Origin: Mesocentrotus franciscanus
Lineage: Eukaryota; Echinodermata; Echinoidea; Camarodonta; Strongylocentrotidae
NCBI GenBank assembly: GCA_037976565.1
Contig: CP137683.1
Coordinates: 2,985,111-3,049,110, forward strand
Direction: 5' to 3'
Length of the DNA stretch: 64,000 bases
How positions within the stretch are numbered: position 1 is the stretch's first letter; each line of letters begins with the position of its first letter. The notes below the pieces were generated by a model. That model saw nothing but the letters and a program-made list of their open reading frames with translations. It did no database searches and had not been told where the DNA came from. Position numbers and translations under genes: made by a program. This document shows positions 21,994 through 37,400 of the stretch, in pieces.

Positions 21994-24900
21994 CTATTTT
22001 CTCCTGGAGAATAAGGAAGACAGGTAGGTGATGCCAGCGTTGATGGCTCCAGGACTGTTCTCAGTGGATGGTGACTTCTCTTCTTCTGTCGTCGGACTAC
22101 TGACATTGTCCAGCTCGGAGCTGTCCAGCAATTCAAACTCAGCAAGCTCCTCATCCGACTGAGGGGACGGGGTAAGACCACTTGGTATTGCATCAGAGTT
22201 TGTTGGACCTGTCAACTGAACGGATTTCACGGGCAATGTTGGATGCTTCTGTTTCACCAATTGTTTCTCACTTGTGGCAGCGGTGGGATTGCCTAGCCCG
22301 GCTAATGAGGTAACGGCTTCTGACATGACAGCTGCGACGGTTTGCGAGAGTAGTTGAGCAGCGGCCGGTGGTAACGACTGACCGATTACTTCAGTTGCTA
22401 AATAGGAGGTGAGAGGTTGCCTTTCTTGGACACGAGGCTGCAGAAGGTCATCCAGAGGAGATTCAGGAGTGTCTAATTCATGGTCACGAAGTCATCGTCT
22501 GTGGACATACCGAATAGATCTGATGGAGGTCGTAATCGTCCAGGATTACCTGTGTTGCTATCTACAACGTTACCGGCTGATCTTGAATCAAGCTCATCTC
22601 CACTTGGGTCCAGAGCCCGATCTTGAAATGACGGCATTTCATTCAACCCTACTAATAGGTTAGTGGATTCGTTGTCTGTGTTCAGCTCTGCAAGGTATGA
22701 ATAAAGAATAAACAAGCTATTGATATCAAACTTGTAACCAATGACACAGATATTACATTAAAAGTAATGCATTTGAAATACACTGGGGTGGAGGAAATCT
22801 TGCTCCAAATCATGGTAGTATCAAACTTAATTTTGCAATTTCATGCTAAGCCACTTTCAGGCATTCAAGAATGTTCCATATGAAGATTTATATTCTTCTT
22901 TTATATATACATCCAATTAGGAAGAAGACATTTGAATAATATATCCAGAATGTCAGCGAAATGCATACCATCATCTGTAAATTCTACAGAGCCTCCCCTG
23001 GGTATAAGATCTCCAACAAACCCATAGGTAGGGGTTCCGAGGCAGCTGGAGGAAGGGGTGGCCCGATCACTCGTGACGCGTGACATAATGCTGCATCAAC
23101 AGCAGGACCTGGCGTGGGGCAGAATTCGTTGAGTTCGCTGTCTGAGCTGCTTTCCTCATCCCCGTCTGGGTTGCGAGAGGATCTCCTGCGTCCTAAGAGC
23201 AGAGGATGGACAATGAAGTCAAGGATGTGAAAACATACTTTTAAATGGAAGATAAGGTTATCGTAACTAGTCAGGTGCATCAAGATATATATGTACCCAT
23301 TGACTACTGAATTCTCATATTCCCTATATGTTTTAATAATATAGGAGCCACCCGTTTCCAGGAGGCAATAGGTTAAGGGGAATAAGAGGCAAATGGGTGG
23401 TAGCCCCTATATCTGATTTATCATAAGCTAGCTAAATAAGCTGGAAATGCAAAGTCCTGTGTCTTGGGGGCTCACAGCGTACCAGGACACCTACATAATG
23501 GATAAAAAAAACCTCCCTTCCCAGATAAATACTCCCTAAAATTCTCCTACAACTATCTATCTATCTATCTAAGTATCTTCTCCCAGTTCGGAGGTTGATT
23601 GCAACATCTCTCCATTTCACTCTATCTTCTGCCATTCTGGTGCACTCTCGCAGTTTTAGTCCACTCCAGTTCTTGACATTCTCTTCCCAGTTGATTCTGG
23701 GTCTCCCTCTAGGTCTACTTCCTTCCACTCTTCCCTCCAATACATCCTTTAAGAGGCTTTGGTGCCTTTTAACATGACCAAAGTATTTGACTTTTCTCTC
23801 CTTAACTAATCCTACTAGTGCAATTTGTTTACGCCCTGCCATGTGCAATATCTCTTTGTTGGTTTTCATTCGTTTCCAGGATATCTTCATCATTCTTCTG
23901 TAGATCCACATTTCAAAAGATGTTATTCTATTTTCCATGGCCTTGTTTATTGTCCATGTTTCTGCTCCATACAATAGGACAGACCATACATAACAGTTTA
24001 CTAGTCTCAACCTAAGTGCAAATTTCACCTTTCTATTTGTGAATAATCCTTTCATTGCCAGAAATGTATTCCGAGCAATTTCTATTCTTCTTTTATTTCT
24101 GCTTCGCATCTGGCATCATCTGTGATATTTTGTCCTAAGTAGATGTGATTACTGACTTGCTCAATGATATGTCCATTGAGTTTCAAACATATTCTAGGCT
24201 TGTTCTCTGTTCTACTAAAAATCATTGATTTAGTTTTCTTGACATTCATGCTTAGACCAAACTCTTCACTTTTGACTTTTACAATGTCCAATACATGTTG
24301 TAAATCTGCTTCATTCTCTGCGCAAAGTACAGTGTCATCAGCATAACGTAAATTATTAATATTTACACCCCCAATACTAACACCTTTCATATCTGAAATT
24401 TCCCTGAATACCAATTCTGTGCACAAGTTGAACAGGGATGGAGACATTACGCATCCCTGACGTACTCCTCTTTTGATTTTTGTGTAACCTGTAATTTCAT
24501 TGTTAATTTTGATGGCAGCTGTCTGCTCCCAGTAAAGTTTAGATATGAGACGTATGTTCTTACCATCTAGATTAATTTTTGTAAGCTTTCAATCAATTTT
24601 TCGTGGTGAATTTTGTCGAATGCTTTAGAGTAGTCAATAAAGCACATATATATTTCTTTATTTACTGCCATATACCTTTCTGTCACCATTCTCATACAGA
24701 ATATTGCTTCTCTAGTACCACTTTGAGGTCTAAAACCAAACTGTTCCTTACCTACTTCATTGTCAATTTGAATTTTTATTCTGTTGAGAATGATCTTTAA
24801 GAGCAACTTGGTTACATGGCTCATAAGGCTAATTGTCGGAAATCTTCACATACACTTGCCTTAGGCTTCTTTGGAATTGGCACAAATATCGACTTTTTCA

Positions 24901-27900
24901 GATCTTCAGGAATATGACCTGTATTGTATATCATTTGGCAAATACTAGTCAAATGTTCAATCCCAAATTCTTTTAAGGCCACAAGTTCTTCCGTGTTATC
25001 CCATCTGGGCCTTCAGATTTAGAAGTTCCCAGTGAATGCAGAGCTTGTTTAACTTCTGATTCAAGTATACTTGGACCCTCGTTGTCAGTGATTGGAAGTT
25101 CTGGACCTCTATCATCGTCAAATAGGTCTTGGATATATTCTTCCCATCTTTGTTTAATATCATCCTTTTCAAAGAGGGAAGATGTTCCATCCTTGTTCTT
25201 GATACATCCGCTTGCTGCCTTGTTTTTCTTCTTCTTAAAATGCTTGATTTCTCTGTGCATTTCATTTGTTTGGTTTGTCTTGGAGAAATGCTCAATTCTA
25301 ACACATTTTTGAGTTAGCCATTCTTCTTTTGCTCTTTTACATTCATTATCAATTTCCTTATTGATGATTCTGTATGATTTGGAGTTTCTGACTTGCTTTT
25401 GCCTCTCCTGCATCAAGTTCAGAATCTTTTCTGTCATCCACGGTTGTTTTGCTGGTTTCTTTTTAGTTGGTAGTGTCTTATTTCCATGCTGAATGCTTTT
25501 TTTCAAGCATTTCCATTCCACTTCTAGTTTCTCAATGTCATTTACTTCATTATTTGTTTGTTCTATTTCTTCTGTGACTAGACAATTATACCTATTTCTA
25601 ACTTCCATAAGGTATTTTTCTGCTATGTCTGTTTTATTTAGAGCTGTGACATCCGGAAGAGAGTTTCTTTTTGTTCTGGGGGGTGTATTCTTTAGCTTTA
25701 TTTTACAACTATCTGCAGGGTATTTAATACATGTGATCGTTTCTTTTCTTTTTTATGGAGGAGGAGAATTTCCCCATGGGATAGTTGCCCAGGGGGTAAT
25801 GTCCAGGAGGAGTGTTATTGTCCAGGGGGTCATTATCTCAGGAATTAGTTATCCTAATAGGTTAATTATACTAGAGAGTAATTATAAAAGGGGTGATCAT
25901 CAAGGGGCACTTGTCCCAGAATCATTAGAGTCATACTCTACATCTAAGAAGGAGTAGATTTTCATTTACTTTTAATATAAAGAGAACATGAAAAAGTTTA
26001 CTCTCAGATGTTATAGATTTCATATTCAACAGCAAATATGTATGAATGAATCCCTGTCCCAAATGTTTGATTATACTGAAAAATCTGCACTTATAACATA
26101 TTTAGTCCTTCTTAAAACCTACCATACACTCTTAAACAAATTCAAATCTGCTACAGTGATAATTCACACAATACAGTTTAAAATTAACTTCAATTCTCCA
26201 TGTTAAATGCCATAGGGCCCACATCAAAGCTATAGTCAAAACACCGGTAAACCCAAACAGGATGTGCTTGTAAAGGAGATTTCTCAGAGATAGGCACCCA
26301 AACCATGATTATTGCAGAGTATCAATCTACATCAACTGTGCATCATGGTTGCTATCTATATCTACTACATTACGAGAGGCATTCATTGCTATTTCCTATG
26401 ATGTCATGACCATGATAAGCCTCATTACCACATCCTATCATTTCCTTCCCCTGCACTCTCATTGACAGATAAGGGGCAGATGGGGTATGGGGGAGTCCCC
26501 CCTCTCTGGCCAAACAAAATTTACGATACCTTGACTATACACCAGAATAAAAAATGTGCTAGTCAAAGATCTTATGCTGTTCCCCTTCCTCCCTCTTCCA
26601 GTGAAATTGTGATTAACATTTTTTTTCTTGTTTGTATTTATTGACAGCATCCCCCTCCCGTCATGAGTCAGAAAATCCTGCTTTTGATTTAGGTACCCAA
26701 GTCAGATGTGGCTTGGAAACACCTAGCTGGGCCCTGTTTTATAGACAGTTGCTTGCTGGTTGATTCAAATCAATCCCAACTTGATATCAATTATAACTCT
26801 GAACTAATGAGATAGAAGTTTGTAAGTTTGTGACAGACTGGAGGACTTGCAATCAATCCAGATCAATCGCAAGTATATATAAAATAGGGCCCTGTTGTAC
26901 CATCATTGGTGAACAGTGATACATATATGTGGGTTCATGGAATCACCCCTTACGTTTTTGACGTTTCTCTTTACGTTCCAAGCTGTCCATGCTCTGTTCA
27001 AACTGGCGCAGGAAAGGCTGAAGCTTGGTGTAGATTTTACCGGAGAGGTCATGGTATAGATAGGCTGGCCACAGAAGCAAACATATCACTAAGATAGGTA
27101 GAATAGAATACCATATACAAAAAACATAGATTAATATTTTGCAAAGAAAAGACCTATGTTTTTGTTTACCCTTTAAAGAATTACTATGGAACTCGTAGAA
27201 ATCCATGGGAAGCTACGTAAATAAATGCTGAGAAGTTACCCATCATTCTATTCTATGAAATGGAATGAAGATATCTAACATTTTGTCCCTTACATGTAAA
27301 TTTATAACATAAATGTACATGTAGTCATGCTGAGGTTTGCAACTTGAAAGCATGCTCCTCCCATGAATTTCCCATAATTTTGCCATTACTGCACCACCTT
27401 CCCCTAAAGACATTACCGATTCAGCCAATCTGAAGAGCCCATACCTATAGTGATTACAACTTTCAGAAATTCATAATTGTCTCAATTTTTTGTCCGACTT
27501 TAACTTTCACCAGTCTGCTTCTCAGATTTTCTGCTTTCCTCTAGAGTAGTTTGCTATCAAGGTTGGATTTCCATTTAAAGACATCCTGGCTAGACTAATC
27601 AGCTGAATCTATTAGGGATATTGGTTTGGGAGGGAGATTTATTTTTAGATATTTCCCCAGCTGTCATTCCAGGCGGTAATTCTAATAGCAATTGTGGGTG
27701 ATAAATTTACCCAATGTCATTGATGATTGATGAAGTGCTACAGTATGTGTGATAAAGAGAACCCAATTTTTATTGTCTTTAAAAACACCCTTTAAGACAC
27801 CTATTATAGTCCTGTGGAAAGCAGATTTTTAATACATGAACTAAACTTTTTAAAAGTTCGGTGTTACAGAGGCATGGTTGAATACTCTGCAGAAATTAGA

Positions 27901-28393
27901 AAATCTGCAACTAGAAGCAAATATATCAGCATTTACAATTCAATACTCAGATGCTACACAATCTCCATATGAATCCTAATCAATTGCCTATATGCTTTCA
28001 CTACCATGTCAAAATGTTAAATACAGTGGAATCTTGCTAAATGAAATCCTTAGAACCAGATAAATTAATTGCTGTAATAAGCAGTAAAGCAATAGAATAC
28101 AGAGCAGTAGGACTAGCAAAATTTCCTTGTTAAATCAGAAGTATTTTTGTAGCAGTGTTCTTTATATCATGGTCCCACTGCAGAACCTGTAGTACAATTT
28201 AAATTCATAGAGCATAACATGTATCTTGAAAGCTACACTGTATGTGATGGCTTATACAGGAGGTCACATGACACTGTCACCTGATACTTACAGATGGTAT
28301 ATGAGATGAGTACTCCAGGTATGTAGAAGCCAATGGTAGCCATAGTCAAACACAGCAGACAGGTGAATGTACAGAACTATATACATGGACATG

Positions 28394-28433
<40 letters not shown>

Positions 28434-31400
28434 AGGGGGAGGGGAGGGAGGGGAGGGAGAGGAGCAGGAGAAGAGATGAGTACGGCAGATGATAAAGAGC
28501 AGCATATAGGAGAGATAGGATGATGAGGGAGAGGGAGAGAGAGAGAGAGCACAGAAAGAGAGAGGGGGAAAGTAAAAAGGAAGAGAACAAGATAATGAGA
28601 AAGACAGAGGAGGGGTGACGGAGTGAAAATCAAGAATTCAAGGTAAATCGTTTATCAAAAGAAACAACATTTTATTATTCATGGTTTGGCAACTACCAGG
28701 TAGGTTAGGTGTATCTAGAAAACAATGAAAATCAAATCAAATCAAATCTGGAATCAATAAAGAAGTACATGTAAAACCATTAACAGAAGCGAGCTTTGAA
28801 GATTGTAAATTCAAAATCACCTTTCTTGAGTGAAGACATATGGAATAACTGCAGCTTGTAAACATACCTAATGCTGTATATTTATTATCAGTTTCTATGT
28901 TCTCTTCCATGGCAATAATAGGGCGCTTTCGCAACGCGACGTAAAGCAAAGAGTACGGTAACGCGAGCGAAAAAAACAATCTGCGCATGCGCGAATCTGA
29001 AATTTCCGCCTTGTCGATTTTCACAACCGTGCGGCAATGATAGCGTTCGTTCCCTAAACGCGACGGGAGAGCTGTATCGCTGTAATTCTCCCGTAGTCTG
29101 TGCTTCCGTCGCGTTTGCGAAAGCGCCCTAATATATGAAACAAATAAATGAAATGAAACAAAATTTGCACCACAGTACAACTTGAAAGAACAAACTTACT
29201 TTTGCGGGCTCATGTCTCCTCAGATCCCAGAATGCATTGTACCATTCATCAGCGACTTGCCACGCCCTAGCCACATGATCACACAGCTCTGGTACGCTCA
29301 GCAGGCGTAGATGTAGAGGTGTCCAACTAATGTATCAAGAACGAACATAGCAGATGATAAATGAACGAAGAACAGAGGCCATATTCTTAAAATTATGTTA
29401 TCTATTATATTCGAGAGAAGTACACTGTATGTTAATTGTCGCAACAAACTGAAATTGCAAGTAATAGATGCCTGTCAACAGTGCTCACGTAGATGTCTGT
29501 ATGCACACGAGCCAGTGTGCGCAACAATTAACCAATGACTTGTCCTAATTTAGATTGAACATACTTTTACTAACATGAAAGATAACATTTTTCATAATAC
29601 CATCCAAGGGCTCTGAAAAATGTTGTTATGAGGAAATATGTACATGTATACCGTAAGTATAACCAGTGATCTACATGTACAGTAGCTACAGGAGAGGAAT
29701 GTCCCCTAATCCAATGGCAGAAAACGGCAGAACATAAATAAAATGAGAATAAAATATAAAGGAAAGAGGAGTACAGGACACAAAAAGAAGACCTTTCACT
29801 TTATATTCAGTAGTCCTGTTCATTCGCATTTGACTCACCAGGTAAGACAAGTGCCCCCATCTCACCCCCCTGATTAGCTCTTTCTGCTCCACTTTTATGC
29901 TTTAATTCAAACAGTGTACTATTTTGTTTAATGAAAAGACAAAGCAAAGTGGCATTAAAATGTTATTTTGTACATTATAAGGTTCAAAAAGAAGAGGATA
30001 GTTTTACTCACTCTTCTTCATCAGAAGTCTTTGGATTGACTGTGAATAAAAATGAAAGCAAAATACAGTGCATTACAATCATACTTCAACAAAACAGTCC
30101 CAATGAAAAGTTGCATATTCATTTTTAGAATAGAATTGGAATGTTTATCAGTAAATGTACAAACTTTGGCTGAAGCCAAATTCAAGACAATTTACGGATT
30201 TAGGATCATAGACCTCTGATTGCACTGGAAGTCGACACACGTGACTACCAGTGCATCATAAATCAGGAAATTAAACTGTACCAATACCAGAAAATAGTTT
30301 GCTCTGTATGGTATGGGTTCAAATTTTCTATATTATCATCAAAATATAAGCTTCAATATGAAGAAATATTGCAAGTTCAAATACACTTTTAATAAGCAGA
30401 GTGACTTGTGAGTAGACTAGTCCTTGCACCCGTATGTTTGTCTGTGCCCTATTTGTTAATATTACAACAATGTAGTTATTTCTTCATACTTCTTAACTGC
30501 TGACCCATAAAATGCCATGTTAATTTTTTTTCAGGTTAATTTTATTTATTGTAGCTGTACACAAAATTATGTTTGTAGGTTATTGGTACATTTAAACATT
30601 TTTTATATATTATAACCGGTACTGTATGTAATACCTTGCATGTTAGGCCACACCCTATAGCGGAAGGTCTCAATGCACATCACTATGAAGCATATCATAG
30701 TAGATATGAAGACAACTCGCTGATTGGTCGTTACAGCAAGCCTGCAATGATAACAAACAAAATACATCATAAGAGATGAAGATCTATTTTTCTTTGCCTC
30801 TGATATTTTAAATTTCATTTTCTAAAGAAATGTGGTGCCATCATTATCATCATCATTATAATACAATGTCAAATCATGTCAAGGAACTTCAGGGAAATTA
30901 GTTCTGGACATTTACAAGTGCATTAAGATTAATTTGTACAATTAGACCATTTCACTAGAAAAGTCTTTGACTTAATTAAATGTCATTTTACAAGATTATT
31001 GTCACTTTACCAAACAAAAAGTCAAAACAATTTGTTAACGAATAACATGCACAAAGTGTGCTTAATTAATTGTCACTAATAAGATACACATGTACATGCA
31101 TATCGATCAGCTTTAATAATTACTTCATTAAAATCCTCTTCTTGGCAGAGTGAAAGTGATATAGAGATATCCTGAATAGGTTCTACTCAATTAGACTTTA
31201 TTCAAGACAGCACTTTTTTTTAACCCCCTGAATATAGAGGATTAGGTCTGGAGTAAAATATAATAGTGAAATGAATATCTCTCTCTGTCTGTACTACATT
31301 GAGATGGGTACAATGAGAGATAAATTCATGCAGTCTACAAACTTCTGACAAATATATAGTTTCTTTGAGAGGGGGAGGGCAAGAAACAATTAAAGTTCAA

Positions 31401-34400
31401 TGCATCTGAAACTCAGACTATATAATCTTCTCAAGTTCAATACTACACAACACTAGCAGTGCCTTAAATAGTACTTGTAATCAGAAGAGGGGATTTCAAA
31501 TGACATTTAGCCTTGATCATTTACACAGCTGTGTTTTTCATTTCGTTCAACTGTATTGATGCTACACATGCATGTACATGTACATAGAAGACTTAAGCAC
31601 CACAAATACAATGAACATTTCTACATGACAATGAAATGAATGAATCAATGGTTGAATATTTTTTTCTTCCTTTTTTTATTTTTCATTTTTTTAATTAGGG
31701 CAAAGAAAATACAAAAACCAACATAACCCACCCCCCCCAAAAAAAAAATAGAAAAGGAAAAGAAAAAAAAATAGGAAAACAACATCAGAGCACTCAGCAA
31801 TTAAAATCTGGAAACCTCAAAAACAGCTCCAGAAAAATGAAAATAAGACGACATGTAGCGAAAAAAAAAAGAAAAAAAAAAATCTGTAAAGATAACTGCA
31901 ATAAAATCTCACTTTCAATTAATATTAGGGGGGTAAATCTCTTGAACGAAAAGGCCTGAATTCACAAAGGAGGTTTACATTGAACCCATGGTTTAAACCC
32001 TCATTTACATAACCCATGGTTTAAAATAAGCACAAATTGAGGCGTACCTTGCCTTGCGCGCCTCTAATATTGGACCTCTGACTTGTGTCACGCTTATTTT
32101 GCGCTTATTTTAAACCTTGAGTTATGTAAATGAGGGTTTAAACCATGGGTTAAATGTAAACCTCCTTTGGGCCAAAGAGTTTGACTAAAATTTGTGGTAG
32201 CAAAAAACTAGCCATAGAATTAGAAATGGTCTTGTATGTCGACCCATATACAGTACATTTACTTGTGAGCCTACACATATTAGTGTCATCATAGGCAGTT
32301 ACAGTACATGTAAATGAGCTCAGAATTATCATTCTTAAATTAAAGCCCCACTGCACTACTTATAGCTACTTGCGCCCTCTATATAGCAAACAATGCTTAA
32401 TCGGTGACCTTTGGTCCCTCATGGTCCCCTTTTTCATATGTTAATTGAGAGCTGATTTGATGAGATAACCACCTGTCAGTGACCATGCAGGGAAGTCTAA
32501 TCCCTCCTGGCCAAACTAGTGCAGATAGGCTTTAAGACCCTTAATAATACAATTAATAAATAATTATGAACTTTTGGGTCTGGTAATCTACTAATTCAGT
32601 TATAAAGAGAAGGTTGAGTTCTGGGAAGAGGTGAAAACAATTTGTGAGCGTTATCATTGTTTTACATGTATGCAAGTGTGGAAGAACATCAGAGAAAAAA
32701 ATGTTCCCTGAAAAGCATGGCTCTTCAAATGCCTTAATATTCTAAATATGGCATGTAACATCATAAAAATCGGGACAAATTTCTTTTCATTTTGATGATT
32801 CCAGAACCTTGCAGTACACACCAATATTTATATGCTAGATGATCAACCTTTTCTGATCGATTCCACAACGTTTCTTTCACAATGCAATCGCATGACCAGA
32901 ACTAAACTTTATCTTTAAAGCCCAAGTCCACTCCAAAAATAACTTACTTTCAATAGAACCAGAAAAATCAGATAAACCAATCAAAAAAAGTTTGAGCAAA
33001 ATCAGATAACTAATAAGAAAGTTATGAATTTTTAATGACATGAAAAACTTTGAAAATCACTACACAAATTGGCAACTCACTCATGAGTCTGTGACGTATG
33101 GTCCTCACTATCCACTAATTATTTTCTTTATATTGATAATATAAATTTCCTATTTTCACCCTAAGAATCTTATTTCTTCACACCAGCATCCAAGTTAGAT
33201 TGTTAGTAATATGTTTTTGTGTGGATGCACAAATAAAGAGTAATTTTGTCCAGTTAAATCATGAAAAATTGAATTTTGATAAACTATTTATATAAAAATC
33301 AATAATTATGAAATACAATATTCAGAAAATAGTATCAATTCTTCAAAATTCATAAAAGTTTTTGGGAAATGTCATGCACGCAATATGATACAAATCATAT
33401 AACCTGGGCAAAGGCATGGGAAATCAAGTTTTGGGGATAAAAGGAAATTAATGGGATTAAACTATATAAAGCAATTGATAAGTTGTGAGGACATGACGTC
33501 ACAAACTGATAACCATCTTGGCAATTTGTGTTGTGATTCTCATTGTTCCATAGTTTTACATACTTTTTCAAAAATTCATAACTTTCTTATTAGTTATCCG
33601 ATTTTGCTCAAACTTTTTTGATTGGTTTGTCTGATTTTTCTGCTTTTATTGAAAGTAAGTTATTTTTGGAGTGGACTTGCCCTTTAAACAAAACCCTGGA
33701 TCTAAGATCAAAGTCAGAATAACTTCCTCTGTCATGCCTGATTTTGAACAAAAGCACTGAGCATTGTAGAATATGGACCTTATAGTGTACAACAGTTGTT
33801 TCCATATTTACTCAACCTACAGTGTAACAAATTTATCTTGAATCTGTAATCTGTCAATAATCAACAGTTTAACAACTGAGCCTGTGCAGTTATATGTAAA
33901 TCAGATTTGATCATTATCATTCTTTGGGGAAGCAGGAAGAGATAAGCCTGAGTGTTATGGCTGTGTTAATTCTAACCAAAACCAAAATGTAAACAATAGG
34001 CAGAAAGATCATCTGTAAAATGTAGTCTAAGTCAGTGTAGTTTAAGGAAAAGAAGTGTTTATACTTTGGTTTGAAATTACAGAGCATCATAGAGCTGCCA
34101 ATTTGTGATCTCACCTTTGTTTACCCTTTTAGAATTACATGTACATGTACTGGTACATGTACATACTCTGCACTGTACTGCAGCACTGCAATACAACTTC
34201 TACAATTGACCCAATAAAGTCTGCACAAGAGACTAGACAACCAGCCAGACACACCTAAAATCCGCCCACACACAACCCATGATTGTAAAGCAGTTGCTCA
34301 CTGGCTGGGAAAAACGTAAACAAAGATTCTACTAGTATATTCATGATTCAATACACACTTGTATTAACCAAATTGTTATTGTACAAAATACATGCATGTA

Positions 34401-37400
34401 GCTGAAGCTGCACAATATACAACCTTTCCTATTTTGGCGGAATGATTCCTATTTTGGGGTCTTCAAGCTATTGTTTTTGGAACCCTTGATTCCTCTCTTT
34501 TTCTGAAATATTCTGGGTGAAAAGTATACAAAATACCTAGACTGTATTCCTAATTTTGCCTTGAGAGATTCCCAATTTTTGCTGTGGAAGATTGGCAGGT
34601 ACATGTACATACACATACATGTATATATTGACAGTAGCTGCAGAGTCTGAAAGACATTTAACTCATTCCACATATCAGTTCCACATATCAGTTCCACATA
34701 CAGTAATGCCCTTTTGGCTTTACATGTACAGTCAAACCTGTCTATAGCGACCGCCCAAGGGAAACACAAAAAGTGGTCTTTGTAGACAGGTGGTCTTTGT
34801 AGACAGGTTCCTTTAGTACATGTTTCAATGAGAAACCATTTTTAAGGGAAACAAAAAATGTGGTCCTTGTAGACAGGTGGTCTTTGTAGACAGGTGGTCA
34901 CTAAAGCAGGTTTGACTGTACAGTATATTAACAAATGATGTACTGGTATACATATATACTGTATGTACAGCTTCAGTACCTGTCTTTTAAATGCTATATA
35001 AATTGCAAAGTGATAGTCTCTACTTAATGTTTATAAATCATTTCATCTCTGTAACACATCTGGCACAGTGCCAACAGTTTGTTTGAAGAAAAGTTCAAAG
35101 TAGAGTACTACTTTAATAATGTAGATTACAGTACATAGATTTCTCTATTTGTTCATGATAATTTCATAACATCCTAGTTTACTGCTATAAACATTTAAGA
35201 ATTTAGCATGCCGGTACACATACTGTTCTGTAAATGTATTTTAAATGAACCATCTTAACAAATATTGCATTTACATGTACTGATTGGAAAATTATGAAGA
35301 AATGCACAAAATATGTGTAGGCCTACATCTTACTAATGAATTACAACGTCTATTATGTACTGTTGAATAAAATCATTGACACCAAGACACCATCAAGATT
35401 TGTATAGAATCCAACCTACGAATGTACATGTACATGAATAGACGCAATATTAATGAATGAACAAATAAACGAGCAAGTGAACGAAAACGAATTAACGAAT
35501 GATTGAATGAAAGAATAAATGAATGAACAAAGGAATGAATGAATGAATGGAGGAATATTAAAGTGGATACAAGATCAGATATATATAGTACAGGTACTGT
35601 ATGTATCTTAAAGTGGGCCTACCCAATTGACTACAGTGTCACCCCTGAAAAAACCACATCATACATTTACCCTCTGCCCCCCTACAGTTACCCCCAATAT
35701 ATTACTATGTTGACACAAGATTCACCTACATTAGGGCCCATACATGTCAATTCCAGGGCTGTTATGATGAAGATCATGGCAACAATCCTACATGTATGTC
35801 TCTATATTTAGATCAACCTATGGACCTAATCAAGAAGATCTACATGTACATATTGGTACCTCAACTCACCGACCGACCAACTCAGGAAGCTCATGTTTTT
35901 ATGAGTCAGCAATACCATGTGATTTCCTTTTATTCAAGGTCTTGAATTAAACAATAACAACTTGAGTCAAGATTCAATCTTGGCTCTTACAACTAGCCCA
36001 AAATAGCACCATGATTGACAATTTGTAATTGAGTTTGACACTTTGATGTTTCGAAACTTTTGTTTTTAAATAAAATATGTACTGTACATGTACATGCCTC
36101 TCACAAAGTTACTTACCGTTAATATTGGTGAGTAAACTATGTGTGTTGATGTTAGTGACAAAAAAGGGGTTACTACATCAACATATATTGTACACGTACA
36201 GTGCAGAGGTACAATGTACAGTTGTACAGTGTGTATTGTGTTTAAAGTACAAGTGCTTGACCAAAGGCCAAAAGTTGACCAGAACAATGCAATGTGCAAA
36301 CCACAAAGCACTTCAATTCATGTAAATAATAGTTTATTGTTTGGCAGTACTTAATAAGATGAATTGCATGTTTGAATTTGGCCTGAACCATCGAGTCTGA
36401 CCTAATTGAGGCCGGACCGAGCTGGCAACACTTGACCTCGAGTCACTGACTAACTGGTATCAACATGTATTAATATAAATCACAATAAATCAGAAAAATG
36501 CAGCTACTGTAGATCTAAAGACTATATCGTAAAACTGGAAATCAATCATTTGTGAGCATGCACACACTTGCATAAAATAGGACAAAAGAAATCAATCCGT
36601 GAAGAACTGAAGCAATGTCGACTGCAGAGTGACATCTGATGATAATTTTTTTCCTCTACTGGTATGTCAATTTGTCTAATTGTACTGTTTGTACACTAAA
36701 AATTTGTTTTTGCATTGCCAATTTGTACTAATTACATTTAGTCTAGACATCTAACTACATGTACATGTACATGTATTTTTGTAAGAAAATGGTGACAAGT
36801 ATAAAAAGGCAAGCATGCAGGGAGTACAGCGAACTCCATGCTCCTTCGTATGCTAAACTAATCGCTATTATCGTAAAGTAAGTATCAAATTGGCAACGCA
36901 AAATCTGTTTTTTGTGTCTTTGCATTTCAGCCGGAACCAACATCACAAACTCTTGTAAGAGCCCCAGGTCACCGCTTTTGTAAGGCATTTTATTTAATAA
37001 TAATTAAGAGAATCAATGGAATTATTACAAATATTAGAGGTTACATAATGTAGGCGGCGCGCCACGCATTAGCAATGCATTGACCACTATGACCATGACT
37101 GAGTATGACCTATGGTATGGAGCTTTGGAATATGGCTATGTCACATTATACAACTCACTACTAGATCCTAATCAAATGATTGGTCACATGACTCTGAGAC
37201 TATCCCACATTTTTCATGAAAAAGCATGCAATAGTTTCCAGTACTATCCAGCGATTTTTTTTTTAGTGCGCAGCCCGTGTATGCCTCATACAGGTGCGAA
37301 AAAATAATTCACTCCAGCAAAGCATAGCGAGTCAATGTTAATGCGTATTGACCTCTACTCTAGCGCTGTACTACGTGCTGAGAGGCAGCAATTACACACA

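Noticed and set aside
28288..28633. Ser/Leu-rich frames on the minus strand
   Set aside because: They are created by the (GA)n microsatellite.
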